NCBI RefSeq assembly: GCF_047238125.1
Contig: NZ_JBDFMH010000001.1
Location: 806,001-870,000, forward strand
Reading direction: 5' to 3'
Length of the DNA stretch: 64,000 nucleotides
Source of the DNA: JBDFMH01 sp047238125
Lineage (GTDB): Bacteria > Pseudomonadota > Alphaproteobacteria > Sphingomonadales > Sphingomonadaceae
Positions 8,646 to 17,636 of the stretch are shown piece by piece. The translations under genes were made by a program, and so were the position numbers. How positions within the stretch are numbered: the first letter of the stretch is position 1; each line of letters starts with the position of its first letter. The notes beneath the pieces are model-generated. The model made no database searches, was not told where the DNA came from, and saw only the letters and a program-made list of their open reading frames with translations.

Positions 8646-9386
8646 ATGCCCCGCCCGCGTTACAACCGCATCCTGCTGAAACTGTCCGGCGAAGTGCTGA
8701 TGGGCACTGGCGGACTTTCGATCGATCCGGCGGTAACCGCGCGTGTCGCCGGCGAGATCGCTCACGCCAAGGAAATGGGCTACGAACTTTGCGTCGTGGT
8801 CGGCGGCGGCAACATCTTCCGTGGGCTTGCCGCTGCGGCGCAGGGCTTCGAGCGCGCCACGGCCGACTATATGGGCATGCTGGCGACGGTGATGAACGCG
8901 CTGGCGGTACAGAACGCGCTCGAGCAGATCGGCGTCGATACGCGGGTCCAGTCAGCGATTCCGATGGCATCGGTGTGCGAGCCCTTCATCCGTCGCCGGG
9001 CCGAGCGGCATCTGGAAAAGGGCCGGATCGTGATCTTCGCGGCCGGCGTCGGCAGCCCGTTCTTCACCACTGACAGCGGGGCCGCGCTGCGCGCCGCCGA
9101 GATGAAATGCGACGCGCTGTTCAAGGGCACATCGGTGGACGGCGTCTATGATGCCGATCCGAAGAAGGTGCCGACCGCAACCCGTTATGAAACCGTGAGT
9201 TTCAACCGCGTCCTGTCCGACGATCTCAAGGTCATGGATGCCAGCGCGGTTGCGCTGTGTCGCGACAACAACATCCCGATCGTGGTGTTCAATATCCGCG
9301 AGCGCGGCAACCTGGCCCGCGTGCTGGCGGGCGAGGGGATTGCGACGACGGTCCAGAATGAGGAGACGGCCGATGCCCGCCTATAA
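8646..9386 (+). CDS. pyrH: UMP kinase
   Basis: It phosphorylates UMP to UDP in pyrimidine nucleotide synthesis; bacterial enzymes are hexamers activated by GTP and inhibited by UTP. The 246-residue protein has the amino-acid-kinase fold: RILLKLSGEVL at the N-terminus, VVGGGNIFRG for phosphate binding, and TTDSGAALRA, typical of PyrH. ATG 8646 is chosen because the family starts just before R-Y-x-R-I-L-L-K-L-S-G; the open frame runs further upstream through the hairpins without homology. The 3' end overlaps frr by 14 bp. Confidence 0.96.
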   Translation: MPRPRYNRILLKLSGEVLMGTGGLSIDPAVTARVAGEIAHAKEMGYELCVVVGGGNIFRGLAAAAQGFERATADYMGMLATVMNALAVQNALEQIGVDTRVQSAIPMASVCEPFIRRRAERHLEKGRIVIFAAGVGSPFFTTDSGAALRAAEMKCDALFKGTSVDGVYDADPKKVPTATRYETVSFNRVLSDDLKVMDASAVALCRDNNIPIVVFNIRERGNLARVLAGEGIATTVQNEETADARL

Positions 9387-9930
9387 CAAGCCCGATATCG
9401 AGCGTCGCATGCACGGTGCGGTCGAATCGCTGAAGGGTGACTTGTCCGGCCTGCGGACCGGCCGCGCGACGACGTCGCTGCTCGATCCGGTCACGGTCGA
9501 GGTCTATGGCGCGCAGATGCCGATCGTGCAGGTCGCCACCGTATCGGTGCCCGAGCCGCGACTGATCTCGGTGCAGGTGTGGGACAAGTCCAATGTCGGC
9601 CCGGTCGACAAGGCCATCCGTTCGGCCGGGTTGGGTCTCAACCCGATTGTCGACGGCACCACGCTGCGTTTGCCGATTCCCGACCTGACGGAGGAGCGCC
9701 GCAAGGAACTGGCCAAGCTCGCCGGTCAATATGCCGAGAAGGCCCGGGTCGCGGTGCGCAACGTTCGCCGCGACGGCATGGATGCGCTGAAGACCGACGA
9801 GAAGAAGGGCGAATTCGGCGAGGACGAGCGGAAGCGTCACGAGACCGAGATCCAGAAGCTCACCGATGCCACCATCGCCGACATCGATGCGACGGCGGGC
9901 GCCAAGGAAAAGGAAATCCTGGGCAAGTGA
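9373..9930 (+). CDS. frr: Ribosome recycling factor
   Basis: RRF acts with EF-G to split post-termination ribosomes. The 185-residue length matches the family exactly. Conserved segments seen are LRTGRAT near residue 28, LRLPIPDLTEERRKEL and the C-terminal helix KLTDATIADIDA. ATG 9373 lies inside the end of pyrH, with AGGAGAC at 9361-9367 as ribosome-binding site, so translation is likely coupled to pyrH. Confidence 0.96.
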   Translation: MPAYNKPDIERRMHGAVESLKGDLSGLRTGRATTSLLDPVTVEVYGAQMPIVQVATVSVPEPRLISVQVWDKSNVGPVDKAIRSAGLGLNPIVDGTTLRLPIPDLTEERRKELAKLAGQYAEKARVAVRNVRRDGMDALKTDEKKGEFGEDERKRHETEIQKLTDATIADIDATAGAKEKEILGK

Positions 9931-9968
9931 GCCGGGCGCGTGCAGCGTCTGACAGCGTGACGCCGGCC

Positions 9969-10679
9969 ATGTCGGCGCCAGCTGCGGTGCCGCGTCACGT
10001 CGCCATCATCATGGACGGCAACGGCCGCTGGGCCAAGCGGCGCCTGTTGCCGCGCGTGGCTGGCCATCGTCAGGGCGCTGAAGCGGTGCGGCGTACGATC
10101 CGCGCGGCGCGCGACCTCGGTATCGAAGTGCTCACGCTCTACGCCTTTTCATCCGAGAACTGGCGTCGGCCCGAGGCTGAGATCGCCGACCTGATGGGCC
10201 TGCTGCGCCATTATCTGCGCGCTGAACTCGACGAGCTGCATGAAAACGCGATCCGCCTGCGGATCATCGGCGATATCAGTCGCTTCGCGCCCGATCTGCG
10301 CGCCATGATTGAAGATGCGGTAGCGCGCACCCGGGCCAATCGCGGCGCGACGTTGGTGATCGCGCTGAATTATGGCGCGCAGGACGAGCTGGTGCGGGCG
10401 GCACGGGCGCTGGCGGCTGATGCGGCGGCCGGGACGCTCGATCCCAAGGCGATCGATGCTGCGGCGATCGAGGCAAGGCTTGATACGGCCGACCTGCCCC
10501 CGCTCGATCTGCTGATCCGCACGTCAGGCGAACAACGTCTGTCGAACTTCATGCTGTGGCAGGCGGCCTATGCCGAATTACGCTTCACCGATATCCTGTG
10601 GCCAGACTTCGATGCCGCCGCATTGGCCGAAGCGGTCGCCGATTATGGGCGGCGTGACCGGCGTTACGGCGGTCTATGA
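9969..10679 (+). CDS. uppS: Isoprenyl transferase (undecaprenyl diphosphate synthase)
   Basis: It condenses isopentenyl diphosphate onto farnesyl diphosphate to give the C55 lipid carrier for peptidoglycan and surface glycans. The cis-prenyltransferase signature HVAIIMDGNGRWAKRR contains the catalytic Asp, and FSSENWRRP and RTSGEQRLSNFMLWQ are complete. From ATG 9969 the product is 236 residues. In-frame GTG codons at 9957 and 9927 are alternatives; the latter would overlap the frr stop as GTGA. The gene ends ATGA with the cdsA start. Confidence 0.93.
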   Translation: MSAPAAVPRHVAIIMDGNGRWAKRRLLPRVAGHRQGAEAVRRTIRAARDLGIEVLTLYAFSSENWRRPEAEIADLMGLLRHYLRAELDELHENAIRLRIIGDISRFAPDLRAMIEDAVARTRANRGATLVIALNYGAQDELVRAARALAADAAAGTLDPKAIDAAAIEARLDTADLPPLDLLIRTSGEQRLSNFMLWQAAYAELRFTDILWPDFDAAALAEAVADYGRRDRRYGGL

Positions 10680-11506
10680 CGGGCGGCAGCGTCCGGCGCA
10701 GGGTGCTGAGACGGATCATACCGGGGCGGGCCCCGGGCGCGCGCCGGTCCGATCTCGCCACCCGCGCAATTGCGGGCGGGGCGATGATCGCGGTGGCGCT
10801 GGCTTGCCTGCTGCTGGGCGGGCTCGCCTTCTGGGCGCTGGCCTGCGCCGCCGCCTTGCTGATGGTCGGCGAATGGGCCGGCCTGATGCGTTGTACGGAA
10901 GGCCGTATCCGGCTGGCACTGGTGGCTTTCGCGCTGCCTGTGATCGCGCTGGCGCCGATCGTCGCCGGGCCGGGACGCGACACGGTCGCGCTGCTGATCG
11001 CAACTGCGCTGGCAGTTATGGTGGCCGGCAACAGCGCGAGGCTGGGGGCAGGGCTCGTCTATGCCGGTCTGCCGACCGCGGGGCTGTTGTTCCTGCGCGA
11101 GCAGCCGGATGGCCTGTGGCTGGCACTGTGGACGCTCGCGATCGTCTGGGCGACGGATATCGGTGCCTATTTCGCGGGACGCCGGTTTGGCGGGCGCAAG
11201 CTGGCGCCGCGGCTGAGCCCCAACAAGACCTGGGCGGGGCTCTACGGCGGCATGGCGGGCGCACTTGTGGCCGGCGCGGTGATCGCGGTCCTGGGCGGGC
11301 TCGGGCCGGCCTTTTTCGTGCTGGGCGCGCCGCTGGCGGTGACAGCGCAGATGGGTGATCTGTTCGAAAGCTGGCTGAAGCGGCGCGCGGGCGTCAAGGA
11401 TTCGGGTCGATTGCTGCCCGGCCATGGCGGCGCCTTGGATCGGCTGGACGGAGTCGTCCCGGTCGCTGTGATCGTCGCCGGTGCCGTGGCTGGGGGGCTG
11501 TTGTGA
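10676..11506 (+). CDS. cdsA: Phosphatidate cytidylyltransferase
   Basis: An inner-membrane enzyme making CDP-diacylglycerol from phosphatidate and CTP, the precursor used by PssA in this same window. It is 276 residues with about seven or eight hydrophobic helices. The C-terminal CDS signature is clear: SWLKRRAGVKDSGRLLPGHG followed by GALDRLD. The start ATG 10676 overlaps the uppS stop by four bases and its own stop overlaps the dxr GTG start by four bases. The basic N-terminus (RRRVLRRIIPGRAPGARR) precedes the first membrane segment. Confidence 0.95.
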   Translation: MTGGSVRRRVLRRIIPGRAPGARRSDLATRAIAGGAMIAVALACLLLGGLAFWALACAAALLMVGEWAGLMRCTEGRIRLALVAFALPVIALAPIVAGPGRDTVALLIATALAVMVAGNSARLGAGLVYAGLPTAGLLFLREQPDGLWLALWTLAIVWATDIGAYFAGRRFGGRKLAPRLSPNKTWAGLYGGMAGALVAGAVIAVLGGLGPAFFVLGAPLAVTAQMGDLFESWLKRRAGVKDSGRLLPGHGGALDRLDGVVPVAVIVAGAVAGGLL

Positions 11507-12666
11507 GCCGCCGGACGATCAGCATCCTCGGCGCGACCGGATCGGTCGGCGCGTCGACGCTCGATCTGGTGGAGCGACACCCGGACCGTTTCGAGATCCT
11601 GGCGTTGACCGCGCATCGCGATGTCGCCGGGCTTGCCGCGGCCGCGAGGCGGACCGGGGCGCGGCTGGCGGTGATCGGCGACGAGACGGTGGCGCCCGAG
11701 CTTGCGGCAGCGCTGGCCGGCAGCGGGATCGAAACCGCCGCCGGCTGCGATGCAGTGCGCGACGCCGCCGCGCTCGGCGCGGATTGGACGATGGCCGCGA
11801 TCGTGGGCTGTGCCGGGCTGCCGCCGGTGATGGCGGCGATCGAGGCGGGCGGCACGGTGGCGCTGGCCAACAAGGAAGCACTGGTTTCGGCAGGCGCGCT
11901 GATGACGGACGCTGCCCGCCGTCATGGCGCAACGCTGCTGCCGGTCGATTCGGAGCATAATGCGGTCTTCCAGTGCCTGGATTCCGCGCAGATCGACCGG
12001 GTGGCGCGGATTATCCTGACGGCCAGCGGCGGCCCGTTCCGCCGCACCTCGCTCGAGGCGATGCGGGCAGTGACGCCGGCACAGGCGGTCAAACATCCCA
12101 ACTGGTCGATGGGCGCGAAGATCTCGGTCGATTCCGCCACGCTGATGAACAAGGGGCTGGAGCTGATCGAGGCATTCCACCTGTTCCCGGTCGGCGCGGA
12201 TCGGCTGGACGTGGTGGTGCACCCGCAGTCCGTGATCCATTCGATGGTGGAATATGTCGACGGGTCGGTGCTGGCGCAGCTCGGTACGCCCGACATGCGG
12301 ACGCCGATCGCTCACACGCTGGCCTGGCCGGACCGGATGGAAGGCCCGTCGGCCCGGCTCGATTTCGCGACACTGGGCGCGCTGGAATTCGAGGCGCCCG
12401 ATCTGGCACGCTTCCCGGCGCTGGGCCTGGCGATGGCGGCGATGCGCGCCGGCGGCGCGCGCCCTGCGATCCTGAATGCGGCCAACGAAGTGGCGGTCGC
12501 CGCCTTTCTTGCCGGCCGGATCGGCTTCCTCGATATTGCCGCAATCGTCGGTAAAGTATTGGATCGCTACGATCCCGCCGCGCCGTCGTCGATCGACGCG
12601 GTTTTTCAGATCGATGCCGAGGCGCGGGTCGCAGCCGCCGCGGCGATGGAGAGCATGAACCCGTGA
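11503..12666 (+). CDS. dxr: 1-deoxy-D-xylulose-5-phosphate reductoisomerase
   Basis: The committed step of the MEP isoprenoid pathway: DXP is rearranged and reduced to MEP with NADPH. The 387-residue protein has the NADPH loop ISILGATGSVGASTLD at its N-terminus, ALANKEALVSAG, and the metal and substrate motif LLPVDSEHNA, then the flexible-loop region with KHPNWSMGAKISVDSATL. It starts at GTG 11503, overlapping the cdsA stop (GTGA), and its end overlaps the rseP start. It supplies precursors for UppS in the same operon. Confidence 0.96.
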   Translation: MSRRTISILGATGSVGASTLDLVERHPDRFEILALTAHRDVAGLAAAARRTGARLAVIGDETVAPELAAALAGSGIETAAGCDAVRDAAALGADWTMAAIVGCAGLPPVMAAIEAGGTVALANKEALVSAGALMTDAARRHGATLLPVDSEHNAVFQCLDSAQIDRVARIILTASGGPFRRTSLEAMRAVTPAQAVKHPNWSMGAKISVDSATLMNKGLELIEAFHLFPVGADRLDVVVHPQSVIHSMVEYVDGSVLAQLGTPDMRTPIAHTLAWPDRMEGPSARLDFATLGALEFEAPDLARFPALGLAMAAMRAGGARPAILNAANEVAVAAFLAGRIGFLDIAAIVGKVLDRYDPAAPSSIDAVFQIDAEARVAAAAAMESMNP

Positions 12667-13799
12667 TCGACGCCCCCGGCATCCCACTGACCGTGATCGC
12701 CTTCTTCCTGGTGATCGGCCCGCTGATCTTCATCCACGAGATGGGCCATTATCTGGTCGGCCGCTGGTTCGGCGTGAAGGCGGAAGCCTTCTCGATCGGG
12801 TTCGGCAAGGAAGTGGCGGGCTGGACCGACAGCCGTGGCACGCGCTGGAAGGTCGGCTGGATGCCGCTCGGCGGCTATGTGAAGTTTGCCGGGGACATGA
12901 ACCCGGCATCCCAGCCCAGCGAGGAATGGCTGGCGCTGCCGCCCGAGGAACGCGCGCAGACGTTCCAGGCGAAGCCCGTTTGGCAGCGCTTCCTGATCGT
13001 GCTGGCGGGTCCGCTCGTGAACTTCCTGTTCGCGATCCTGGTGTTCATGGCGGTGTTCGCCGCGTTCGGACAGGCGCGCACGCCATCGCTGGTCGGCGCG
13101 GTCGAGCCGGGATCGGCAGCCGCGGCGGCGGGCATCCGTGCCGGGGATCGGCTGACGATGGTGGCGAACCGGTCGGTCGATCATTTCGAGGATATCGGCC
13201 GGATCGTGGTGATCCGCGCTGGCGAGACCGTTCCGGTCGATGTCTATCGCGACGGCCGACAGCTGCACCTGACCGCCCGGATCGGTACCGAACTGCAGCG
13301 TGACCGGTTCGGCAACGAATTCAAGGTGGGCTTGCTGGGCATTCGCGGCACCGGCCGCCAGGTGCGCGAACCGGTCGCCTTGCTGGACCTGCCGTTCGTC
13401 GCAGTCGAGCGGACGGTGCAGGTGGTGCGGATGATCATCGATACCAGTTGGCAGATCATCTCCGGCCGCCGTTCGGTCAAAGAGCTCGGCGGTCCGCTCA
13501 AGATTGCGCAGTTCTCCGGACAGATGGCGACGCTCGGCTGGTTCGATCTGCTGATGTTCATGACGATGATCTCGATTAATCTGGGATTCATCAACCTGTT
13601 GCCAATCCCGCTGCTGGATGGGGGGCACCTGCTCTTCTATGGCGTCGAGGCAGTCAGGCGGCGGCCGGTCAATCCGCAGGTGACTGAATGGGCGTTCCGT
13701 TCGGGCCTGGCGGTGCTGCTGGCGTTCATGATGTTCGTGACGGTTAATGATCTGAGCTCTTTCGGTCTGTGGACGCGCCTAGCCGGGTTGATCGGCTGA
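12663..13799 (+). CDS. rseP: RIP metalloprotease RseP
   Basis: A site-2-type intramembrane zinc protease that cleaves anti-sigma factors and remnant signal peptides within the inner membrane. The 378-residue protein shows the active site HEMGH at residues 25-29, a single PDZ domain at ~115-200 (AGIRAGDRLTMVANRSV), and the second metal site NLLPIPLLDGGHL near 312-325. It starts at GTG 12663, overlapping the dxr stop. Neighbouring bamA and skp fit a role in envelope stress control. Confidence 0.94.
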   Translation: MIDAPGIPLTVIAFFLVIGPLIFIHEMGHYLVGRWFGVKAEAFSIGFGKEVAGWTDSRGTRWKVGWMPLGGYVKFAGDMNPASQPSEEWLALPPEERAQTFQAKPVWQRFLIVLAGPLVNFLFAILVFMAVFAAFGQARTPSLVGAVEPGSAAAAAGIRAGDRLTMVANRSVDHFEDIGRIVVIRAGETVPVDVYRDGRQLHLTARIGTELQRDRFGNEFKVGLLGIRGTGRQVREPVALLDLPFVAVERTVQVVRMIIDTSWQIISGRRSVKELGGPLKIAQFSGQMATLGWFDLLMFMTMISINLGFINLLPIPLLDGGHLLFYGVEAVRRRPVNPQVTEWAFRSGLAVLLAFMMFVTVNDLSSFGLWTRLAGLIG

Positions 13800-13903
13800 C
13801 GCGCATCGGGCAGGGCAGCGGATCGACGGATGCCTCGCAAGCGGCATTCGCGGGGAGTGCGCCATCGCCCGGCGGGCGGCGGTCGGATCAGAAGGCGGGA
13901 TGC

Positions 13904-16555
13904 GTGACAGCTGTAATGGGTAGCAAGGGCGGCCGGCGGATTGCCTCGGCATTGATGGTGAGCACCATCCTGGGCGGTGGCCCGCTCTATGCGCAGATGG
14001 CGACCGGCCCGATCCAGGCCGCGCCCGTACCGACCACTCCGGCTCCGGTGGTGGGCAATGCCAGTACCGTGGTGCGCACGATCAGCGTGACGGGAAACCA
14101 GCGGCTCGAAGCGGATACCGTCCGCTCCTACATCAAGCTGCGGCCTGGCGATCCCTACAGCCGTGAAGCCGGCGATCAGGCGCTGAAGGATCTCTACGCG
14201 ACCGAACTGTTCGCCGACGTGACGGTGACGGATTCCGGCAATGGCGACATCACCATCCAGGTGCGCGAGAATCCGGTGATCAATCGGATCGTGCTCGAAG
14301 GCAACAAGCGCCTCAAGGAAGACAAGATCCGCCCCGAGATCAAGCTCGCGGCGCGGCAGATCTTCACCCGATCGAAGGTCCGCGCCGATGTCGCGCGGAT
14401 CATCGAGCTCTATCGTCGCCAGGGCCGTTTCGCCGCGACCGTCGAGCCCAAGATGGTGACGCTCGACCAGAACCGTGTCGATATCGTGTTCGAGATCAGC
14501 GAAGGTGCGAAGTCCAAGGTTCGCCAGATCAACATCATCGGCAACGAGAAGTTCAAGGACAGCGAGCTGCGCGGCGAGATGGCGACCAAGCAGTCGCGTC
14601 TGCTGAACTTCTTCTCGTCCGGCACCAGCTATGATTCCGATCGCCTGGCCTACGACCAGCAGAAGCTGCGCCAGTTCTACCTGACTCAGGGCTATGCCGA
14701 TTTCCGCGTGATCTCGGCGGTGGCCGAACTGACGCCGGACAAGCGCGACTTCATCATCACCTATGTGGTGGAGGAGGGCGAGCGCTACAAATATGGCGAG
14801 GTCGGCCTGGAAAGCGAGATCCGCGACATCAAGTCCGAGAACTTCAAATATCTGCTGCCGATGAAGCAGGGCGACTGGTACAACGCCAAGCAGATCGAGG
14901 ACACCGTCGACCGCATCACCGAGACGACCGGGCTGCTGGGCTTCACGCCCGAGGTTCAGCCCGATTTCGTGCGCGACAAGGAAGCCAAGACCATGTCGGT
15001 CACCTTCCAGATCCGCGATGCGCCGCGCCGCTATGTCGAACGGATCGACATCAACGGCAACACCACCACGCGCGACAAGGTGATCCGGCGCGAATTCCGG
15101 CTGTCCGAAGGCGATGCGTTCAACAGCTTCCGCGTCAAGCGCTCGCGTGACCGGATCCAGAGCCTGGGATATTTCCAGGACAAGTTCGAGATCGAGCAGA
15201 AGCCTGGATCGACCCCGGACCGTGTGGTGCTCGAAGCGAATGTCGAGGAGAAGTCGACTGGCGAGCTGCAGGTTTCGGCCGGCTTCTCGTCGCTCGAGCG
15301 GTTCATCGTCGATCTGTCGATCCGCCAGCGCAATTTCATGGGCAAGGGCCAGGAGTTGCGCGCGAGCGTCAACTATTCCAGCTATTCCAAGTCGATTGAG
15401 CTGGGCTTCACCGAGCCCTATCTGTTCGACCGGAACATTGCGGTCGGCGTCGACGTGTTCCGGCGTGACTACAACTCGTTCAACTTCATCAACAACAACC
15501 GCAACACCACCTATCAGCAGGTGACGACCGGCTTCCAGGTCCGCGCCGGCGTGCCGCTGACCGAGTTCGTCAGCCTCGCGCTGCGCTATGGGCTAAGCTA
15601 CGATGACGTGACTCTCGACCGCGACACTTTCTTCTCGAACGGCGTCTGCGATCCGCTGTTGGCGGGCCGCTATCTCTGCGAAGCGATCGGCAAGCGCACG
15701 ACCTCGTCGGTCGGCTACAGCCTGGTCTACAACACGCTGAACAACAGCGTCCGGCCGACCGCGGGCAACCGGGTCGTGCTGAGCCAGGATTTCGCGGGCC
15801 TCGGCGGCAGCGTGAAATATATCAAGACGCGGATCGACGCGGACAAATATTTCAATCTGGGATCGGGCTTCATCTTCAACCTCGGCGTCGAGGGTGGCTA
15901 CATCAAGGGTCTGGGCCAGGATGTCCGGCTCACCGACCGCTTCTTCCTGGGCGAGCCGCAGATGCGCGGCTTCGGCATTCGCGGCGTCGGCCCGCGGGTG
16001 CTGCGTCGCTTCTATGACCAGGCAACGCCGCCGGCGCTGATCCTGGATCGCAGCAGTTCGACCGACGATGCGCTGGGCGGCAATGCCTATTATCTGGGCC
16101 GGGCGGAGCTTGAGATTCCACTCGGTTCGGGTGCGCGCGAACTGGGTCTACGCCCGTCGATTTTCGCCGATGTCGGTGCGGTATTCAGCGTGCGGAACCC
16201 GCAGCCTATCTCGAACCCGCCGCCCGGGCTGCAGCGGCGCGATGCCAATGGCAATCTGCTCTACACGATCGCCGCCGACCAGACGAATGCGGGCCTGACC
16301 ACGACCTGCGCGACTGGCATGATGACGGCCGCCGGCGGACCGTGCGTGGGTGCCTTTACCAACGATCCGCTACGCGTGCCGGCGTTCGAGGAAGTGTTCC
16401 TCGGCGATACGCCCAAGCCGCGCGTCTCGGTAGGTATCGGCGTCAACTGGAATTCGCCGTTCGGGCCGTTCCGCATCGACGTCGCCAAGGCGCTGCTCAA
16501 GGAGCCGGGCGACAACACCAAATTGTTCACGTTCAACGTAGGGACACAGTTCTGA
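13904..16555 (+). CDS. bamA: Outer membrane protein assembly factor BamA
   Basis: The essential Omp85 protein that folds beta-barrels into the outer membrane. From GTG 13904 it is 883 residues: a signal peptide (KGGRRIASALMVSTILGG, cleavage near YAQ-M), five POTRA domains (~60-450) and a 16-strand C-terminal barrel ending in FTFNVGTQF with a terminal Phe. GTG 13904 is chosen for GAAGG at 13891-13895; ATG 13916 is an alternative. The stop TGA shares a base with the skp start. lpxD, which commonly follows bamA in other alphaproteobacteria, is absent. Confidence 0.94.
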   Translation: MTAVMGSKGGRRIASALMVSTILGGGPLYAQMATGPIQAAPVPTTPAPVVGNASTVVRTISVTGNQRLEADTVRSYIKLRPGDPYSREAGDQALKDLYATELFADVTVTDSGNGDITIQVRENPVINRIVLEGNKRLKEDKIRPEIKLAARQIFTRSKVRADVARIIELYRRQGRFAATVEPKMVTLDQNRVDIVFEISEGAKSKVRQINIIGNEKFKDSELRGEMATKQSRLLNFFSSGTSYDSDRLAYDQQKLRQFYLTQGYADFRVISAVAELTPDKRDFIITYVVEEGERYKYGEVGLESEIRDIKSENFKYLLPMKQGDWYNAKQIEDTVDRITETTGLLGFTPEVQPDFVRDKEAKTMSVTFQIRDAPRRYVERIDINGNTTTRDKVIRREFRLSEGDAFNSFRVKRSRDRIQSLGYFQDKFEIEQKPGSTPDRVVLEANVEEKSTGELQVSAGFSSLERFIVDLSIRQRNFMGKGQELRASVNYSSYSKSIELGFTEPYLFDRNIAVGVDVFRRDYNSFNFINNNRNTTYQQVTTGFQVRAGVPLTEFVSLALRYGLSYDDVTLDRDTFFSNGVCDPLLAGRYLCEAIGKRTTSSVGYSLVYNTLNNSVRPTAGNRVVLSQDFAGLGGSVKYIKTRIDADKYFNLGSGFIFNLGVEGGYIKGLGQDVRLTDRFFLGEPQMRGFGIRGVGPRVLRRFYDQATPPALILDRSSSTDDALGGNAYYLGRAELEIPLGSGARELGLRPSIFADVGAVFSVRNPQPISNPPPGLQRRDANGNLLYTIAADQTNAGLTTTCATGMMTAAGGPCVGAFTNDPLRVPAFEEVFLGDTPKPRVSVGIGVNWNSPFGPFRIDVAKALLKEPGDNTKLFTFNVGTQF

Positions 16556-17163
16556 TGAAGAAGATCCTTTCCACCCTGGCGATCGCCACGGGTATCGCGG
16601 CGGTGGCGCCGGTTTCGGCGCAGCAGGCGGTGGGCGTGGTCGATCTCGACCGTGCCGTCGCCAGCGTGACGGCCCTGCGTACTGCCGAGGGCCAGATCCA
16701 GACCCAGTACAAGCCGCAGATCGACGCGTTCAACGCGCGCCGCACTGCCGCCACCACCGAACTCCAGAACCTGCAGCGCGAGATCCAGACGCTTCAGGCG
16801 AATTCTGCCACGCCGCCGGCCACGCTGCAGGCGAAGGTGACGGCGTTCCGTACGCGGGAAGCCGCGATCCAGCGTGAACTCGCCCCGCTGGCCGCCCCGT
16901 TCCAGCGCCCGCTGGCCTATGCCCAGAGCCAGGTCACCGAGAAGCTGGAGCAGGCGCTGCGCGCCGCGATGACCGCCAAGCGCGTCGGCGTGGTGCTGAA
17001 CCCGCAGCAGGCGGTGCTGACGCTGCCTTCGAACGATATCACTGCTGATGTGACGACGCAGCTCAACACGCTCGTCAAGACCGTCAGCACGACGCCGCCG
17101 GCGAACTGGCAGCCTGGCCAGCCCGCGGCCGCAACGCCGGCCGCAGCCACCCCGGGCCGGTGA
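16555..17163 (+). CDS. skp: OmpH/Skp-family periplasmic chaperone
   Basis: Skp-type proteins trap unfolded outer-membrane proteins in the periplasm and hand them to BamA. The 202-residue product has a cleavable signal peptide (KKILSTLAIATGIAAVAPVSA-Q) and then VGVVDLDRAVA, the usual OmpH first strand, followed by a long glutamine- and alanine-rich coiled-coil region (~50-130). The C-terminal tail is Pro/Ala rich. ATG 16555 overlaps the bamA stop by one base (TGATG). Sequence conservation is low in this family, so position after bamA adds weight. Confidence 0.85.
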   Translation: MKKILSTLAIATGIAAVAPVSAQQAVGVVDLDRAVASVTALRTAEGQIQTQYKPQIDAFNARRTAATTELQNLQREIQTLQANSATPPATLQAKVTAFRTREAAIQRELAPLAAPFQRPLAYAQSQVTEKLEQALRAAMTAKRVGVVLNPQQAVLTLPSNDITADVTTQLNTLVKTVSTTPPANWQPGQPAAATPAAATPGR

Positions 17164-17636
17164 GCGAGACGACCGAGGCTGCGGCCGCCATCGGCCCGCT
17201 GGATATCCGGCGGGTGATGGCGGGGCTGCCGCATCGCTATCCGATGCTGCTGGTCGATCGGGTGGAGGAGATCATCCCCAATCGATCGATCCGCGCGACC
17301 AAGGCGGTGTCGATCAACGAACCGTTCTTCCAGGGCCATTTTCCGGGCCGCCCGATCATGCCGGGCGTGCTGATCGTGGAGGCGCTGGCGCAGGCGGCCG
17401 GCGTTCTGGCGATCGAATTGCTCGGCCTCGCGGATAGCGGCAAGCTCGTCTATTTCATGGCGATCGACGACGCGAAGTTCCGCGTTCCAGTCGAGCCGGG
17501 CGTACTGCTGAGCCTCGAGGTGGAATTCGTGCAGCAGCGCGCGTCGGTCAGCAAGTTCGCCGGCAAGGCGCTGGTCGGTGGCAAGGTGGCCGCGCAGGCC
17601 AATTTCACCGCGATGATCGCCGATCAGCCGGCCTGA
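17160..17636 (+). CDS. fabZ: 3-hydroxyacyl-[acyl-carrier-protein] dehydratase FabZ
   Basis: It dehydrates 3-hydroxyacyl-ACP in fatty acid elongation. The hot-dog fold protein is 158 residues with LPHRYPMLLVDRV at the N-terminus and the catalytic His60 (FFQGHFPGRPIMPG) and Glu74 (LIVEALAQAAG). The GTG start at 17160 overlaps the skp stop. In LPS-making proteobacteria lpxA and lpxB usually follow; here the next gene is convergent and the two coding regions overlap tail-to-tail by 13 bp (17624-17636), so the long operon ends here. Confidence 0.95.
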   Translation: MSETTEAAAAIGPLDIRRVMAGLPHRYPMLLVDRVEEIIPNRSIRATKAVSINEPFFQGHFPGRPIMPGVLIVEALAQAAGVLAIELLGLADSGKLVYFMAIDDAKFRVPVEPGVLLSLEVEFVQQRASVSKFAGKALVGGKVAAQANFTAMIADQPA

